A DNA stretch of 64,000 nt, taken from positions 434,001 through 498,000 of the forward strand of contig JAEZLH010000017.1 of the NCBI GenBank assembly GCA_023435895.1, written 5' to 3'. Numbering within the stretch: position 1 is the first letter of the stretch; the number at the start of each line of letters is the position of its first letter. The notes below the pieces were generated by a model. That model made no database searches, was not told the origin of the DNA, and saw nothing but the letters and a program-made list of their open reading frames with translations. This document shows, one piece after another, positions 25,857-34,516 of the stretch. Source of the stretch: Bacillota bacterium (lineage in GTDB: Bacteria > Bacillota > Clostridia > Lachnospirales > Lachnospiraceae). The translations under genes and the position numbers were made by a program.

Positions 25857-26291
25857 CTAAATAACAACACCCTTTTTCAGAATGATGTTAGCGTAAATGG
25901 CAGTTTCACCAGTCATAATAACAACGGAAGAGTTTTGCTTTGTTTTCTCATAGAAATCCCATTTATCAATTTCTTCAAAACAGTCCGCACCTCTTTGGTC
26001 GTGCTTGGCTACGATTTCTTTATAGGTATCCCAGATTGGAGTTTTAGCGGTGTCACCTTTTACAACGCTCATAAGGGTAACAGGCTTATCAACATAGGTA
26101 TCAAGCGGAAATACTTGAAGAATTGCGTCCAGAATTTCAGGCACTCCGTGTCCGTCCAAACGAATCACTCTCTTGCCATAGGTATGACCGGGAAAATTAC
26201 CATCGCCAATGGTAAGTTCATCGGTATGTCCCATTTCACATAATACCTTTAATAATTCGGGTGATAAAATAGGGGGTATTCCTTTTAACAT
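25857..26291 (-). CDS. fucU: FucU/RbsD-family sugar mutarotase
   Basis: The protein has 144 residues and matches the fucose mutarotase FucU: MLKGIPPILSPELLKVLCEMGHTDELTIGDGNFP contains the His and Asp of the active site (H22, D30), and DTYVDKPVTLM and WDFYEKTKQNSSVVIMTGE the later conserved segments. It interconverts alpha and beta anomers of L-fucose (family members also act on other pyranoses). It has its own operator-like palindrome 26 bp upstream of its ATG and lies after the aldose epimerase on the same strand. It is probably part of the LacI regulon. Family firm; physiological sugar inferred. Confidence 0.9.
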   Translation of the reverse strand: MLKGIPPILSPELLKVLCEMGHTDELTIGDGNFPGHTYGKRVIRLDGHGVPEILDAILQVFPLDTYVDKPVTLMSVVKGDTAKTPIWDTYKEIVAKHDQRGADCFEEIDKWDFYEKTKQNSSVVIMTGETAIYANIILKKGVVI

Positions 26292-26317
26292 AATAAATTC
26301 TCCTCCAAATAGTTAGT

Positions 26318-26337
26318 AAACAGAAACGTTTCGGTAA
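26318..26337 (-). promoter_or_regulatory. LacI-type operator 1 (before fucU)
   Basis: The palindromic site AAACAGAAACGTTTCGGTAA contains the perfect dyad GAAACGTTTC. It is almost identical to the site before the aldolase gene at 27397 (18 of 20 bases) and similar to that before the FGGY kinase at 29371. It lies just upstream of the fucU ribosome site, a position for a repressor. Confidence 0.8.
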
Positions 26338-26377
26338 TTCAATCATAAGGGTTTCTGGTATGAATGTCAATACAATC

Positions 26378-27259
26378 TTATAAAATAGTAATATCAAAAG
26401 AATGGGTAGAACACTGCTCAGGTGCAAGGATGGTTACACCCCTTTTTTCCTCAAAAACATCACCCTCATCATTGCAGGTAGAGAGTCCAGTCCAGGGTTC
26501 TAAAGCTACAAAGGGACCTTGGTTCGCAGTAGACCAAAGTATAAAGTAGGGGAACTGTTCAAAGTCAACTTGAACTCCCTTACCGGTGGAAGGATTTTTT
26601 AACTTTACAGACCGTGATTCCAGCTGATCAAAGATTAAAGCATCTATATTGAAATAATCATGTTTTAGCGGGAGAATGGATTCATTATTCAATATGGTTG
26701 TACGATTGTCCACATTGATTAAACCAGTAGCAGGAATGGATTCCGGGCATAAAGCGAGCTCCGGCTTTTCAAATTCAATTACATAATCCTCGAACTTTTC
26801 ACCGGGAAGAAGAGGGCAGTTAAAACCAGGATGTCCTCCGATAAAATAAGGCATGGATACGGAATTACGGTTGAAAATCAGATAGGTTGTCTTAACTGTT
26901 TTTGATGTCAGTGTATAGGTAATTCTCAGTTCAAAGTCATAAGGGAATTTGGTTTTTAACTCCTCATTAGAGCAGATGGAAAAGGTAACCGAATCTTCTG
27001 TTTGTTCTACAAAATCAAAATCTAATTTTCTAACAATGCCGTGTCGATCCATCTGACAGGTTAATTGATTTCCTATAGTTGCCTTGTTATCTCTTATGCT
27101 GCCGCAGATGGGGAACATAACGGGTGCCTGACCGGACCAATAAGTCGCATCACCCTGCCAAAGATACTCTAATCCATTCGAGTCTTTAATCGAAACGATT
27201 CCTCCACCCTTTGTACTTAGTTCAATACTTGCTTGCTCATTCTTTAAAAAGTAATTCAT
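26378..27259 (-). CDS. Aldose 1-epimerase-like protein (LacX/YihR type)
   Basis: The protein has 293 residues and a galactose mutarotase-like beta-sandwich: GGGIVSIKDSNGLEYLWQGD near the start, GQAPVMFPICGSIRDN, and the conserved MPYFIGGHPGFNCPL with a catalytic-type His near residue 156; Glu near residue 278 of the C-terminal EPWTGLSTCNDEGD segment completes the picture. It converts sugar anomers in the cytoplasm. It is divergent from the aldolase gene, sharing the control region with operator 2, and precedes fucU. Having two mutarotases in one regulon suggests that free aldose anomers matter for the pathway. The exact sugar is unknown. Confidence 0.88.
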   Translation of the reverse strand: MNYFLKNEQASIELSTKGGGIVSIKDSNGLEYLWQGDATYWSGQAPVMFPICGSIRDNKATIGNQLTCQMDRHGIVRKLDFDFVEQTEDSVTFSICSNEELKTKFPYDFELRITYTLTSKTVKTTYLIFNRNSVSMPYFIGGHPGFNCPLLPGEKFEDYVIEFEKPELALCPESIPATGLINVDNRTTILNNESILPLKHDYFNIDALIFDQLESRSVKLKNPSTGKGVQVDFEQFPYFILWSTANQGPFVALEPWTGLSTCNDEGDVFEEKRGVTILAPEQCSTHSFDITIL

Positions 27260-27396
27260 AGTTGTACCTTCCTCTCATAATAGCTGATACAGCCAATCAT
27301 AGGGATGAGAGAGAAAAAAGTCAATAGAAAATTGATAACACAGAAGTGAAAAATCCAATTGACAGAAAGAGAAAAATGTTTTAAGATATAGGTATG

Positions 27397-27416
27397 AAAC
27401 AGAAACGTTTCGGTTT
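27397..27416 (+). promoter_or_regulatory. LacI-type operator 2 (between epimerase and aldolase genes)
   Basis: AAACAGAAACGTTTCGGTTT has the dyad GAAACGTTTC and sits 18 bp upstream of the aldolase ATG, directly before its AAAGGAGG ribosome site. This places it downstream of any aldolase promoter, the usual site for roadblock repression by the adjacent LacI regulator. It may also control the divergent epimerase gene. Confidence 0.82.
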
Positions 27417-27434
27417 ATAAAAGGAGGAAAGTAT

Positions 27435-28289
27435 ATGCCATTAGTTACTTCAGAACAAATGTTATTAGACGCTCAAAAGGGACATTACGCAGTAGGAGCT
27501 TTCAATGTAGAAAATATGGATATGGTGAAGGCAGTTATTGCAGCAGCGGAGGAGTTAAATGCACCTGTGATGTTACAGACAACCCCATCCACTGTAAAAT
27601 ACGGCTCATTAGAAACATTTGCTGCTATCGTAACAGCAGAAGCAACAAAAGCAAAAATTCCTGTTGCACTTCATTTGGATCACGGAAATAGTTTTGAACT
27701 TGCAGTTCGTGCTATCAAAGTTGGTTATACCTCAATTATGATAGACGGATCTCATGAGAGCTTTGAAGATAATATTGCATTAACGAAAAAAGTTGTAGAG
27801 GTAGCTGCACCCAACGGTATTCCCGTAGAAGCAGAGCTTGGAAAAGTTGGCGGTAAGGAAGATGATTTAGAGGCAGAAGCAGATACCAATACCGACCCGA
27901 TGGAAGCAAAGGAGTTTGTGGAAAGAACCGGAATCAATTCTCTTGCAGTTGCAATCGGAACAGCACATGGCTTTTATAGCGGAACACCGGTACTTGATAA
28001 AGAGAGACTGTCTGAGATCAACGAAGTAGTAACAATCCCATTGGTATTACATGGTGCATCCGGACTTAGCGATGAAGAAGTGAAGGATTGCGTAAGCAGA
28101 GGCATCTGTAAGGTGAATTTTGCAACTGAGCTTCGTGTTGCATATACGGACGGAATTAAAGATCTATTAAAAGAAAAACCTGATACCTTTGATCCAAAAA
28201 GCTTCGGTACAGCAGGTATGAGCAGAGTAAAAGAATTGGTTAAAAATCGCATAATGGTTTGCGGTAGTGATAATAAAGTGATAAAATAA
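27435..28289 (+). CDS. Class II ketose-bisphosphate aldolase (fructose/tagatose-bisphosphate type)
   Basis: The aldolase has 284 residues with the zinc ligands of the class II family: LHLDHGNS (His near 84), GTAHGFYSG (His near 180) and LVLHGASGL (His near 208). It cleaves a ketose-1,6-bisphosphate (fructose, tagatose or an epimer) to dihydroxyacetone phosphate and an aldehyde phosphate. The GatY/KbaY-like length and the neighbours (PfkB kinase, polyol-type dehydrogenase) favour tagatose- or related bisphosphate over housekeeping glycolysis. Operator 2 lies immediately upstream and the LacI gene follows 39 bp downstream. Family firm; substrate inferred. Confidence 0.92.
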   Translation: MPLVTSEQMLLDAQKGHYAVGAFNVENMDMVKAVIAAAEELNAPVMLQTTPSTVKYGSLETFAAIVTAEATKAKIPVALHLDHGNSFELAVRAIKVGYTSIMIDGSHESFEDNIALTKKVVEVAAPNGIPVEAELGKVGGKEDDLEAEADTNTDPMEAKEFVERTGINSLAVAIGTAHGFYSGTPVLDKERLSEINEVVTIPLVLHGASGLSDEEVKDCVSRGICKVNFATELRVAYTDGIKDLLKEKPDTFDPKSFGTAGMSRVKELVKNRIMVCGSDNKVIK

Positions 28290-28328
28290 ATAAATCATTT
28301 AGTTATTTTATCGAAAGCGGGTATTAAT

Positions 28329-29345
28329 ATGGCAACTACGATTAAGGATATAGCAAAACATACAGGGCTTGGCTTAGCTACAATCTCATCCTATTTGAAC
28401 GGCGGCAATGTACGTACTGAGAATAGAATTAAGATAGAAGAGGCAATTGAACTATTAAATTTTGAAGTAAATGAAGTGGCTCGTGGACTTAAAACGAATA
28501 AAACCAGAACCATAGGTGTAGTAATCCCGGAATTAAATAATAATTTTTGTACTGAGATTATTACTCATATGGAGGATATTCTACGAAATCATGGATATGC
28601 CACGATTGTATGTGATTGCAGAACAGATAAAGAGTTAGAGAAAAAAGCAGTTGAGTTCTTATATCGTAAGCGAGTGGATGGCATCATTAATATGCCCGTT
28701 AATTCGGACGGTTCCCATTTGACCAGTTTCCATAAGGCACAGAAACCAATTGTAATGATTGACCGTAAAATCAATGGAATCGATTGTGATTACGTCTTAG
28801 TTGATAACCTGAATGCAGTTAAGAAAGCAATTCAAAAACTAATTGATAACGGTCATACCAGAATTGGCATGATAGGCGGACCGGAGGATGTTTTTACTGC
28901 ACAGGAGAGAATGCTCGGATATCGTCTTGCATTAATGGAAGCGGGAATTGTTCCTGAAGATCGGTTGATTTCACACGGAGATTATACCATTGATGGTGGA
29001 GTGAGCTGTATTAAGAATTTAATTCAAAATAATAAAGACATGACGGCAGTCTTTGTTGCCAACTATGAAATGACCTTGGGCACAGTAATCGGTATCAATG
29101 AAGCAGGGATTAAAATTCCGGAGGATTTATCGGTAATCGGATTTGACAACGTTGAATTTGCAAGGGCATGCCAGCCTAAATTGACTATCGTAACACAACC
29201 CATGAAGGAAATTGCTTGTAAGGTCGCAGAATTAATATTAAGACGTATTGATAATAATGAAGATAAGGATTTTGAGATATACAAGCTACAGACCGAAATC
29301 CTAGAAGGTAATTCTATCAAAAATAATAGTAAAGTTAAGCCATAA
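28329..29345 (+). CDS. LacI-family transcription regulator
   Basis: The regulator has 338 residues: a helix-turn-helix and hinge helix at 1-60 (TTIKDIAKHTGLGLATISSYLNGG; EVARGLKTNKT) and a periplasmic-binding-protein-like sugar sensor at 62-330 (IGVVIPELNNNF; RVDGIINMPVN; SVIGFDNVEFA). Three near-identical palindromes at 26318, 27397 and 29371 lie before fucU, the aldolase and the kinase and are the probable operators. The effector is probably the free sugar or a phosphorylated intermediate of this pathway. The gene sits between aldolase and kinase in the same direction. Family call firm; operator assignment inferred from location and repeated sequence. Confidence 0.93.
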   Translation: MATTIKDIAKHTGLGLATISSYLNGGNVRTENRIKIEEAIELLNFEVNEVARGLKTNKTRTIGVVIPELNNNFCTEIITHMEDILRNHGYATIVCDCRTDKELEKKAVEFLYRKRVDGIINMPVNSDGSHLTSFHKAQKPIVMIDRKINGIDCDYVLVDNLNAVKKAIQKLIDNGHTRIGMIGGPEDVFTAQERMLGYRLALMEAGIVPEDRLISHGDYTIDGGVSCIKNLIQNNKDMTAVFVANYEMTLGTVIGINEAGIKIPEDLSVIGFDNVEFARACQPKLTIVTQPMKEIACKVAELILRRIDNNEDKDFEIYKLQTEILEGNSIKNNSKVKP

Positions 29346-29370
29346 TTTATGGTAAAACTTTTTTTGATCA

Positions 29371-29390
29371 AAACCGAAACGATTCGGTTG
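29371..29390 (+). promoter_or_regulatory. LacI-type operator 3 (before FGGY kinase)
   Basis: AACCGAA and TTCGGTT are perfect 7-base arms around ACGA, inside AAACCGAAACGATTCGGTTG. It lies between the LacI gene and the kinase ATG, just before the GGAGG ribosome site. It has the same half-site as operators 1 and 2 but is the most symmetric of the three. Confidence 0.82.
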
Positions 29391-29400
29391 ATGGAGGATT

Positions 29401-30915
29401 ATGAATAAAAAATATTTGCTCGGAATTGATATCGGTACCAGTGCCTGTAAAGTGGCGGTATTTAACCGGGAAGGCGAAGTAATTGCCAGTGGTAACGGAG
29501 ACTATAAGGTGTATTATCCTCAACAGGGATATGCGGAGCAAGACCCGGAAGAATGGTGGAATGCAATCTGTAGTACCACAAAGAACATATTGCAGGAAGC
29601 GGAAATCGACCCTAGTGAAATCGCAGGAATTGGTGTGGATGGACAAAGCTGGTCTGCCATAGCGCTGGATAAACAGGGCAAAGTGTTACATAATACACCC
29701 ATTTGGATGGATACCAGATCAGAAGCAATCTGTAAAAGAATGAATGAAAGCATTGGAGCAGATCAGATATTTGACCTTGCCGGCAATTCACTTCAAGCTC
29801 CCTATACAACCGGAAAAATCTTATGGTACAAAGAAAATCTTCCGGAGGTATATAAGAACACAGATAAAATTTTGCAGTCCAACAGTTTTATCGTATATCG
29901 CTTGACAGGAATATTAAGTCAGGATAAATCCCAGGGTTATGGTTTACATTGCTTTGATATGCACACCGGAACCTGGAATGAAGAGATGTGTGAAAAGCTG
30001 GGAATTGAGAAGGAACTACTTCCGAAGATCTATGACTGTCATCAGGTTGTTGGCTATGTTACGGAAGAAGCTTCTATCGTCAGTGGTTTGGCAGTTGGCA
30101 CCCCTGTAGTGGCAGGCGGATTGGATGCAGCTTGCGGAACCTTAGGCGCAGGTGTAATAAAACCTTCTGAGACGCAGGAACAGGGCGGTCAGGCAGGTGG
30201 AATGAGTATCTGTACCGGTGAGTACAATGCAGATCCAAGCTTAATTCTTAGCTTCCATGTAGTACCGGATCGTTGGCTGCTTCAAGGAGGCACCACAGGC
30301 GGTGGCGGAGCAATGAGATGGTTTGAACGAGAATTTGCTGATTACGAGAGAGAAGTTGCAAAGAGTACCTCCACATCTTCATTAGAACAACTGAATGTAC
30401 TAGCTGACCAAGTGAATCCGGGCTGTGACGGTATGGTTTTCTTACCGTATATGGCAGGTGAAAGATCTCCCATCTGGGATGTGAATGCCAAGGGTGTATA
30501 TTATGGCCTTGATTACAGCAAGACCAAAGGACATTTTGTCAGAGCAGTGATGGAAGGAGTAGCTTATTCCTTAAAGCATAATCTGGATGTGGCGGAAGCA
30601 GCCGGAGCCAAGGTTCATGAGATGAGAGCTATGGGCGGATCTGCTAACTCACTTCTTTGGACTCAGATTAAGGCAGATGTTACCGGTAAATCGATTGCAG
30701 TTCCTTCCTCCGATACGGCTACAACCCTTGGAGCCGCTATCTTAGCAGGCGTGGGTGTTGGAATGTATCAGAGTTTTGAAGAGGCAGTTGAATTAACGGT
30801 AAAAGTAAAACGTCACCATGAACCGGATATGGCAAAGCATGAGATTTATCAGAAAAATTATAAAACATATCTTGAAATCTATAAGAATTTAAGAAGCACC
30901 ATGAAAGAGAGGTAA
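29401..30915 (+). CDS. FGGY-family carbohydrate kinase (xylulokinase-like)
   Basis: The kinase has 504 residues of the FGGY fold: phosphate-1 motif GIDIGTSACKVAVF near residue 8, GVDGQSWSAIALD near residue 79, the catalytic Asp in GGLDAACGTLGAGV near residue 241, and the C-terminal signature MEGVAYSLKHNLDVAEAAGA with MGGSANSLLWTQIKAD. It should phosphorylate a ketose (D-xylulose, L-fuculose, D-tagatose or similar) with ATP. It is headed by operator 3 and followed 4 bp later by the polyol-type dehydrogenase. The full-length open frame and close match to xylulokinases make the family sure; the sugar is not determined. Confidence 0.9.
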   Translation: MNKKYLLGIDIGTSACKVAVFNREGEVIASGNGDYKVYYPQQGYAEQDPEEWWNAICSTTKNILQEAEIDPSEIAGIGVDGQSWSAIALDKQGKVLHNTPIWMDTRSEAICKRMNESIGADQIFDLAGNSLQAPYTTGKILWYKENLPEVYKNTDKILQSNSFIVYRLTGILSQDKSQGYGLHCFDMHTGTWNEEMCEKLGIEKELLPKIYDCHQVVGYVTEEASIVSGLAVGTPVVAGGLDAACGTLGAGVIKPSETQEQGGQAGGMSICTGEYNADPSLILSFHVVPDRWLLQGGTTGGGGAMRWFEREFADYEREVAKSTSTSSLEQLNVLADQVNPGCDGMVFLPYMAGERSPIWDVNAKGVYYGLDYSKTKGHFVRAVMEGVAYSLKHNLDVAEAAGAKVHEMRAMGGSANSLLWTQIKADVTGKSIAVPSSDTATTLGAAILAGVGVGMYQSFEEAVELTVKVKRHHEPDMAKHEIYQKNYKTYLEIYKNLRSTMKER

Positions 30916-30919
30916 AACG

Positions 30920-31969
30920 ATGAAAGCAGCAGTGGTATGCGCAAACGAAGATGTACGTTATCAGGATTATCCCGAACCGGTTACAATGCCAGGAACCGTA
31001 AAAGTGAAAGTAAAAGTATCCGGTATCTGTGGTTCTGACATCCCGAGAGTATTAGAGAATGGGGTTCATTTCTACCCGATTGTACTGGGACATGAATTCT
31101 CCGGAGAGGTAGTTGAAATCGGAGAAGGTGTAACGAAGGTTAAAGTTGGAGACAGAGTATCAGGAGCTCCCCTTCTTCCCTGTATGAAATGTGAGGATTG
31201 TCAAAACGGAAATTATTCGTTGTGCAAGCATTATAGCTTTATCGGTTCCAGAGAGCAGGGCAGTAATGCGGATTATGTTGTTCTTCCAGAGAGAAATGCA
31301 GTAGTATTTGATAAAAACACGCCCTTTGAACAAGGCGCAATGTTTGAACCATCCACCGTTGCACTTCACGGATTATTCCTGAATGAGTATGAGGGCGGTA
31401 AGACAGTTGCTATCTTAGGAGGAGGAACCATCGGTCTGTTTACCATGCAATGGGCCAAAATATTCGGCGCGAAGAAGGTTGTAGTATTTGACATTAACGA
31501 TGAAAGACTGGCACTTGCCAAACGCCTTGGAGCAGATGAAACCGTAAATACCAAAGCAGAAGGATTTATGGAAAAAGCAAAGGAACTTACGGATGGTAAA
31601 GGCTATGACTACGTATTTGAGACCGCAGGCGCAGCACCTACTATGTATATGGCTTTTGAATTAGCAGCAAACAAAGCTCATGTATGCTTTATCGGAACTC
31701 CTCATGTAAAGCTCGAATTCAGTCAGAAGCTTTGGGAGAATATGAACCGTAAGGAGTTTAATCTCACCGGTTCCTGGATGTCCTATAGCGCACCTTTCCC
31801 GGGCAAAGAATGGGAGTTAACCGCACACTATTATGCAACCGGTCAGCTCAAATTTGACGAAGGCTTAATCGCTCACCGTTTTCCGATGAGCAAGGCACAG
31901 GAAGCTTTTCAGTTATTCAAGGTTCCCGGTGCAGTAAACGGAAAGATCTTATTGGTGAATGAAGAGTAA
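30920..31969 (+). CDS. Zinc-dependent polyol/sugar-phosphate dehydrogenase (GatD-like)
   Basis: The medium-chain dehydrogenase has 349 residues: catalytic zinc Cys in SGICGSDIPR near residue 38, GHEFSGEV, and the four structural-zinc cysteines in CMKCEDCQNGNYSLC (about residues 88-102). A Rossmann GGGTIGLF follows near residue 170. It resembles galactitol-1-phosphate 5-dehydrogenase and sorbitol dehydrogenase, which oxidise a polyol to a ketose. It lies 4 bp after the kinase and 64 bp before the PfkB gene. In this context it may oxidise a polyol made by the aldose-reductase-like enzyme at 33199. Family firm; substrate inferred. Confidence 0.88.
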   Translation: MKAAVVCANEDVRYQDYPEPVTMPGTVKVKVKVSGICGSDIPRVLENGVHFYPIVLGHEFSGEVVEIGEGVTKVKVGDRVSGAPLLPCMKCEDCQNGNYSLCKHYSFIGSREQGSNADYVVLPERNAVVFDKNTPFEQGAMFEPSTVALHGLFLNEYEGGKTVAILGGGTIGLFTMQWAKIFGAKKVVVFDINDERLALAKRLGADETVNTKAEGFMEKAKELTDGKGYDYVFETAGAAPTMYMAFELAANKAHVCFIGTPHVKLEFSQKLWENMNRKEFNLTGSWMSYSAPFPGKEWELTAHYYATGQLKFDEGLIAHRFPMSKAQEAFQLFKVPGAVNGKILLVNEE

Positions 31970-32033
31970 ATCTTACTGGTCAGATGTTATTACTGATCCA
32001 AGGAACTGATTACCAATGGAAAGGGACAGTACA

Positions 32034-32966
32034 ATGATATTAACAGTTACATTAAATGCAGCAATTGATAAACGATATGTAGTTGAGGAATTTAAAACCG
32101 GCAGTGTGTGCAGAGTGAAGGAATGCAGTTATTCCGCCGGTGGAAAGGGTCTCAATGTATCTAGAGTTGCCGCAATTGCCGGAGAAGAGGTTGTAGCTAC
32201 CGGCTTCGTAGGCGGTCATGCAGGAAACTACATTGTTGAGGTACTCGAAGGTCAGAACATAAAAGGTGATTTTGTTCATATCAGCGGAGAAAGCAGATCC
32301 TGCATTAATATCTATGATGAAACAAACCATACTCAGACAGAATTTTTAGAGCCCGGTGTCTTTGTTACAGATGGTAACAAAGAGGAAATGCTTAAGAAAT
32401 TCATAGAGCTGGTAGATAAATGTTCCGTGGTTGCCATATCAGGAAGCGTACCCAAGGGGGTAAGCGCTGATTTATATAAAGATATGATAAATATATCCAA
32501 TCAGCATGGCAAGAAGGTGATTTTGGATACCAGCGGCAAACTTTTGGAAGAAGCGGTTGAAGCAAAGCCATTTATGATTAAGCCCAATATGGATGAAATC
32601 CAAATGCTTACCGGAAAAAACCTGGAAAGCCTGGAAGATTTGATTGATGCAGCAATTACGCTTCAACGCTCCGGCATTGAAGTTGTGGTAATCTCCAGAG
32701 GTTCAGAAGGCTCACTGATTGTATGTGAGGAAGGTGTATTCCAAGCAGTTGTACCAACGATTGATGCGGTAAATACCGTAGGCTGTGGAGATTCCATGAT
32801 AGCAGGCTTTGCAGTAGGTTTCTCAAGAGGATTATCCATGGAAGAAAGCATCAAGTTAGCTAGCGCAATATCCGCGGCAAATGCTATGAGGATGGAGACA
32901 GGATTCTTTATCAGACATGATATGGAAGAATTGTTACCTAAGATAAAGGTAGAGAAGCTTCAATAA
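32034..32966 (+). CDS. PfkB-family sugar-phosphate kinase (1-phosphofructokinase / tagatose-6-phosphate kinase type)
   Basis: The kinase has 310 residues and starts MILTVTLNAAIDKRYVV, the usual start of 1-phosphofructokinases and LacC tagatose-6-phosphate kinases. SAGGKGLNVSRVAA is the first PfkB signature; NTVGCGDSMIAGFAVG is the second, with the catalytic base D near residue 249. It adds a second phosphate to a ketose phosphate and so makes the substrate for the class II aldolase at 27435. The ATG at 32034 is chosen on homology and an AAGGGA site; the in-frame ATG at 32016 would add six residues not usual in the family. Confidence 0.9.
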   Translation: MILTVTLNAAIDKRYVVEEFKTGSVCRVKECSYSAGGKGLNVSRVAAIAGEEVVATGFVGGHAGNYIVEVLEGQNIKGDFVHISGESRSCINIYDETNHTQTEFLEPGVFVTDGNKEEMLKKFIELVDKCSVVAISGSVPKGVSADLYKDMINISNQHGKKVILDTSGKLLEEAVEAKPFMIKPNMDEIQMLTGKNLESLEDLIDAAITLQRSGIEVVVISRGSEGSLIVCEEGVFQAVVPTIDAVNTVGCGDSMIAGFAVGFSRGLSMEESIKLASAISAANAMRMETGFFIRHDMEELLPKIKVEKLQ

Positions 32967-33198
32967 GAACAAAGAGTTTATCCTAGAGGGAACAAAGTTA
33001 CTATACAAAAGCAACCCTATACAGTGGAGTTGATTAGTTTACCCATGAATTAAACTGGTATTGTAGCTTAAACAAATATAATAGGTAGTTGTGAACCACT
33101 ATTATTGCGAGCATTGTATATATACAAATCTGAAGATTATGGTTATCAAGTTTCGCAATTACTTATAACACAATATAAAATGAAAAGGAGATCATACT

Positions 33199-34212
33199 AT
33201 GACAACATTTATTGATCCAAAAACAGTTCCACAGAGAAAATTATATACAGGTGATTTTATTCCTGGTGTCGGAATGGGAACCTTTGGCTCCGACCGTTTT
33301 ACACCTGACCAGGTTTCAGCAGCAGTTGGTGGTGCCATTGAAGTTGGCTATCGTTTATTTGACTGTGCTGCTGTATATGGCAATGAAGATCAGATTGGTA
33401 GAGTGTTTAAAGCAGCATTTGAAAAAGGAACCGTTACCAGAGAAGAACTTGTTATTACTACCAAGGTTTGGAATGACATGCATGGACAAGGCGATGTATT
33501 GGTATCCTGTGCAAAAAGCTTAAAGGACTTACAGTTAGATTACATAGACCTTTTCTTTGTGCACTGGCCTTTCCCCAACTATCATGCACCGGGTTGTGAT
33601 GGTGATTCTCGTAATCCTGATTCAAAACCCTTCAGCGTTGAGGAGTTCATGAAGACTTGGAGACAATGTGAAAGATTGGTAGAAATGGGTCTTGTAAAAT
33701 TCATCGGTATGTCAAACATGACGATTGCCAAATTAGAAGCAGTTCTTCCACTTTGCAAAATTAAACCGGTAGCAATTGAGATGGAATTACATCCTTGCTT
33801 CCAACAGCCAGAGTTATACGATTACTGTGTAGCTCATGAGATTCAGCCTATCGGCTTCTGCCCAATTGGATCTCCTACAAGACCTGATCGTGATAAAGCA
33901 GAAGGAGATATTGCGGATATTCAGGTTCCTGAATTAGTAGAAATCGCAAAAGCTCATAACGTACATCCCGCAGTAATCTGCCTTAAGTGGGCTGTTCAAA
34001 GAGGACAGATTCCGATTCCGTTCTCTGTACATGAGGCTGAATACGTAAGTAACTTAAGATGTGCAACCGAAGATCCGTTAACTGAAGAAGAGATGGCAAT
34101 TTTAAAGACGATAGATAAAAATAATCGTTTAATCAAAGGTCAGGTATTCTTATGGGAAGGCGCTGACAGCTGGGAAGATCTTTGGGATCTTGATGGAACA
34201 ATTACAAAATAA
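33199..34212 (+). CDS. Aldo/keto reductase, aldose-reductase-like
   Basis: The reductase has 337 residues with the family tetrad visible: Asp and Tyr in RLFDCAAVYGNE, Lys in ITTKVW, His in FFVHWPF. The NADPH-pocket segment PIPFSVHEAEYVSNL is near the C-terminus. It lies in a (beta/alpha)8 barrel and reduces aldoses or other aldehydes to alcohols. It is oriented with the LacI regulon genes but separated from the PfkB gene by 232 bp, in which no operator copy is seen, so it may have its own control. A strong AAAGGAG site precedes the ATG. Whether it belongs to the sugar pathway is inference. Confidence 0.88.
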   Translation: MTTFIDPKTVPQRKLYTGDFIPGVGMGTFGSDRFTPDQVSAAVGGAIEVGYRLFDCAAVYGNEDQIGRVFKAAFEKGTVTREELVITTKVWNDMHGQGDVLVSCAKSLKDLQLDYIDLFFVHWPFPNYHAPGCDGDSRNPDSKPFSVEEFMKTWRQCERLVEMGLVKFIGMSNMTIAKLEAVLPLCKIKPVAIEMELHPCFQQPELYDYCVAHEIQPIGFCPIGSPTRPDRDKAEGDIADIQVPELVEIAKAHNVHPAVICLKWAVQRGQIPIPFSVHEAEYVSNLRCATEDPLTEEEMAILKTIDKNNRLIKGQVFLWEGADSWEDLWDLDGTITK

Positions 34213-34224
34213 TTAGCAAGCTAG

Positions 34225-34296
34225 AAGGGCTGTTGATTAACAATCCCCGTTAAAATCATGTTATTTTTGGTTCTCGTACAGCAGCCCTTGTTTTAT
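34225..34296 (+). terminator. Terminator-like hairpin after the aldo/keto reductase
   Basis: AAGGGCTGTTG (34225-34235) pairs with CAGCAGCCCTT (34279-34289), one mismatch, followed by GTTTTAT. The 43-base loop is large. It ends the + strand operon together with the next, tighter hairpin. Confidence 0.65.
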
Positions 34297-34342
34297 AAAA
34301 GGGATAGGGTGAATATGGAGTTGTAATTCATACATATATAAT

Positions 34343-34386
34343 AAAACACACAGCACTTGGTTGGAATAGAGTGCTGTGTGTTTTTT
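34343..34386 (+). terminator. Strong terminator hairpin
   Basis: A 15-base arm (34343-34357; core CACACAGCACT) pairs with 34370-34385 around a 12-base loop and ends in a run of six T. It is 130 bp after the reductase gene and its A-run on the other strand makes it usable in both directions, facing the convergent methyltransferase gene. The remainder of the 304-bp gap is empty. Confidence 0.8.
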
Positions 34387-34516
34387 GTATTCTATATTCT
34401 TATGATTAGTTATATAGTAAAATGTATGCGAGTAAATTAATGCAAGAATATAAATATAAATGAGAAGTTCTCATTGAGCGGCTGTTAGGAAGTCAGCGGA
34501 GTTTCTCGAATGGTTT

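Noticed and set aside
29371..29390. CcpA cre site in place of a LacI operator
   Set aside because: The dyad resembles cre only loosely. Three close copies located before genes flanking a LacI gene favour the local regulator, though overlap with CcpA control is not excluded.
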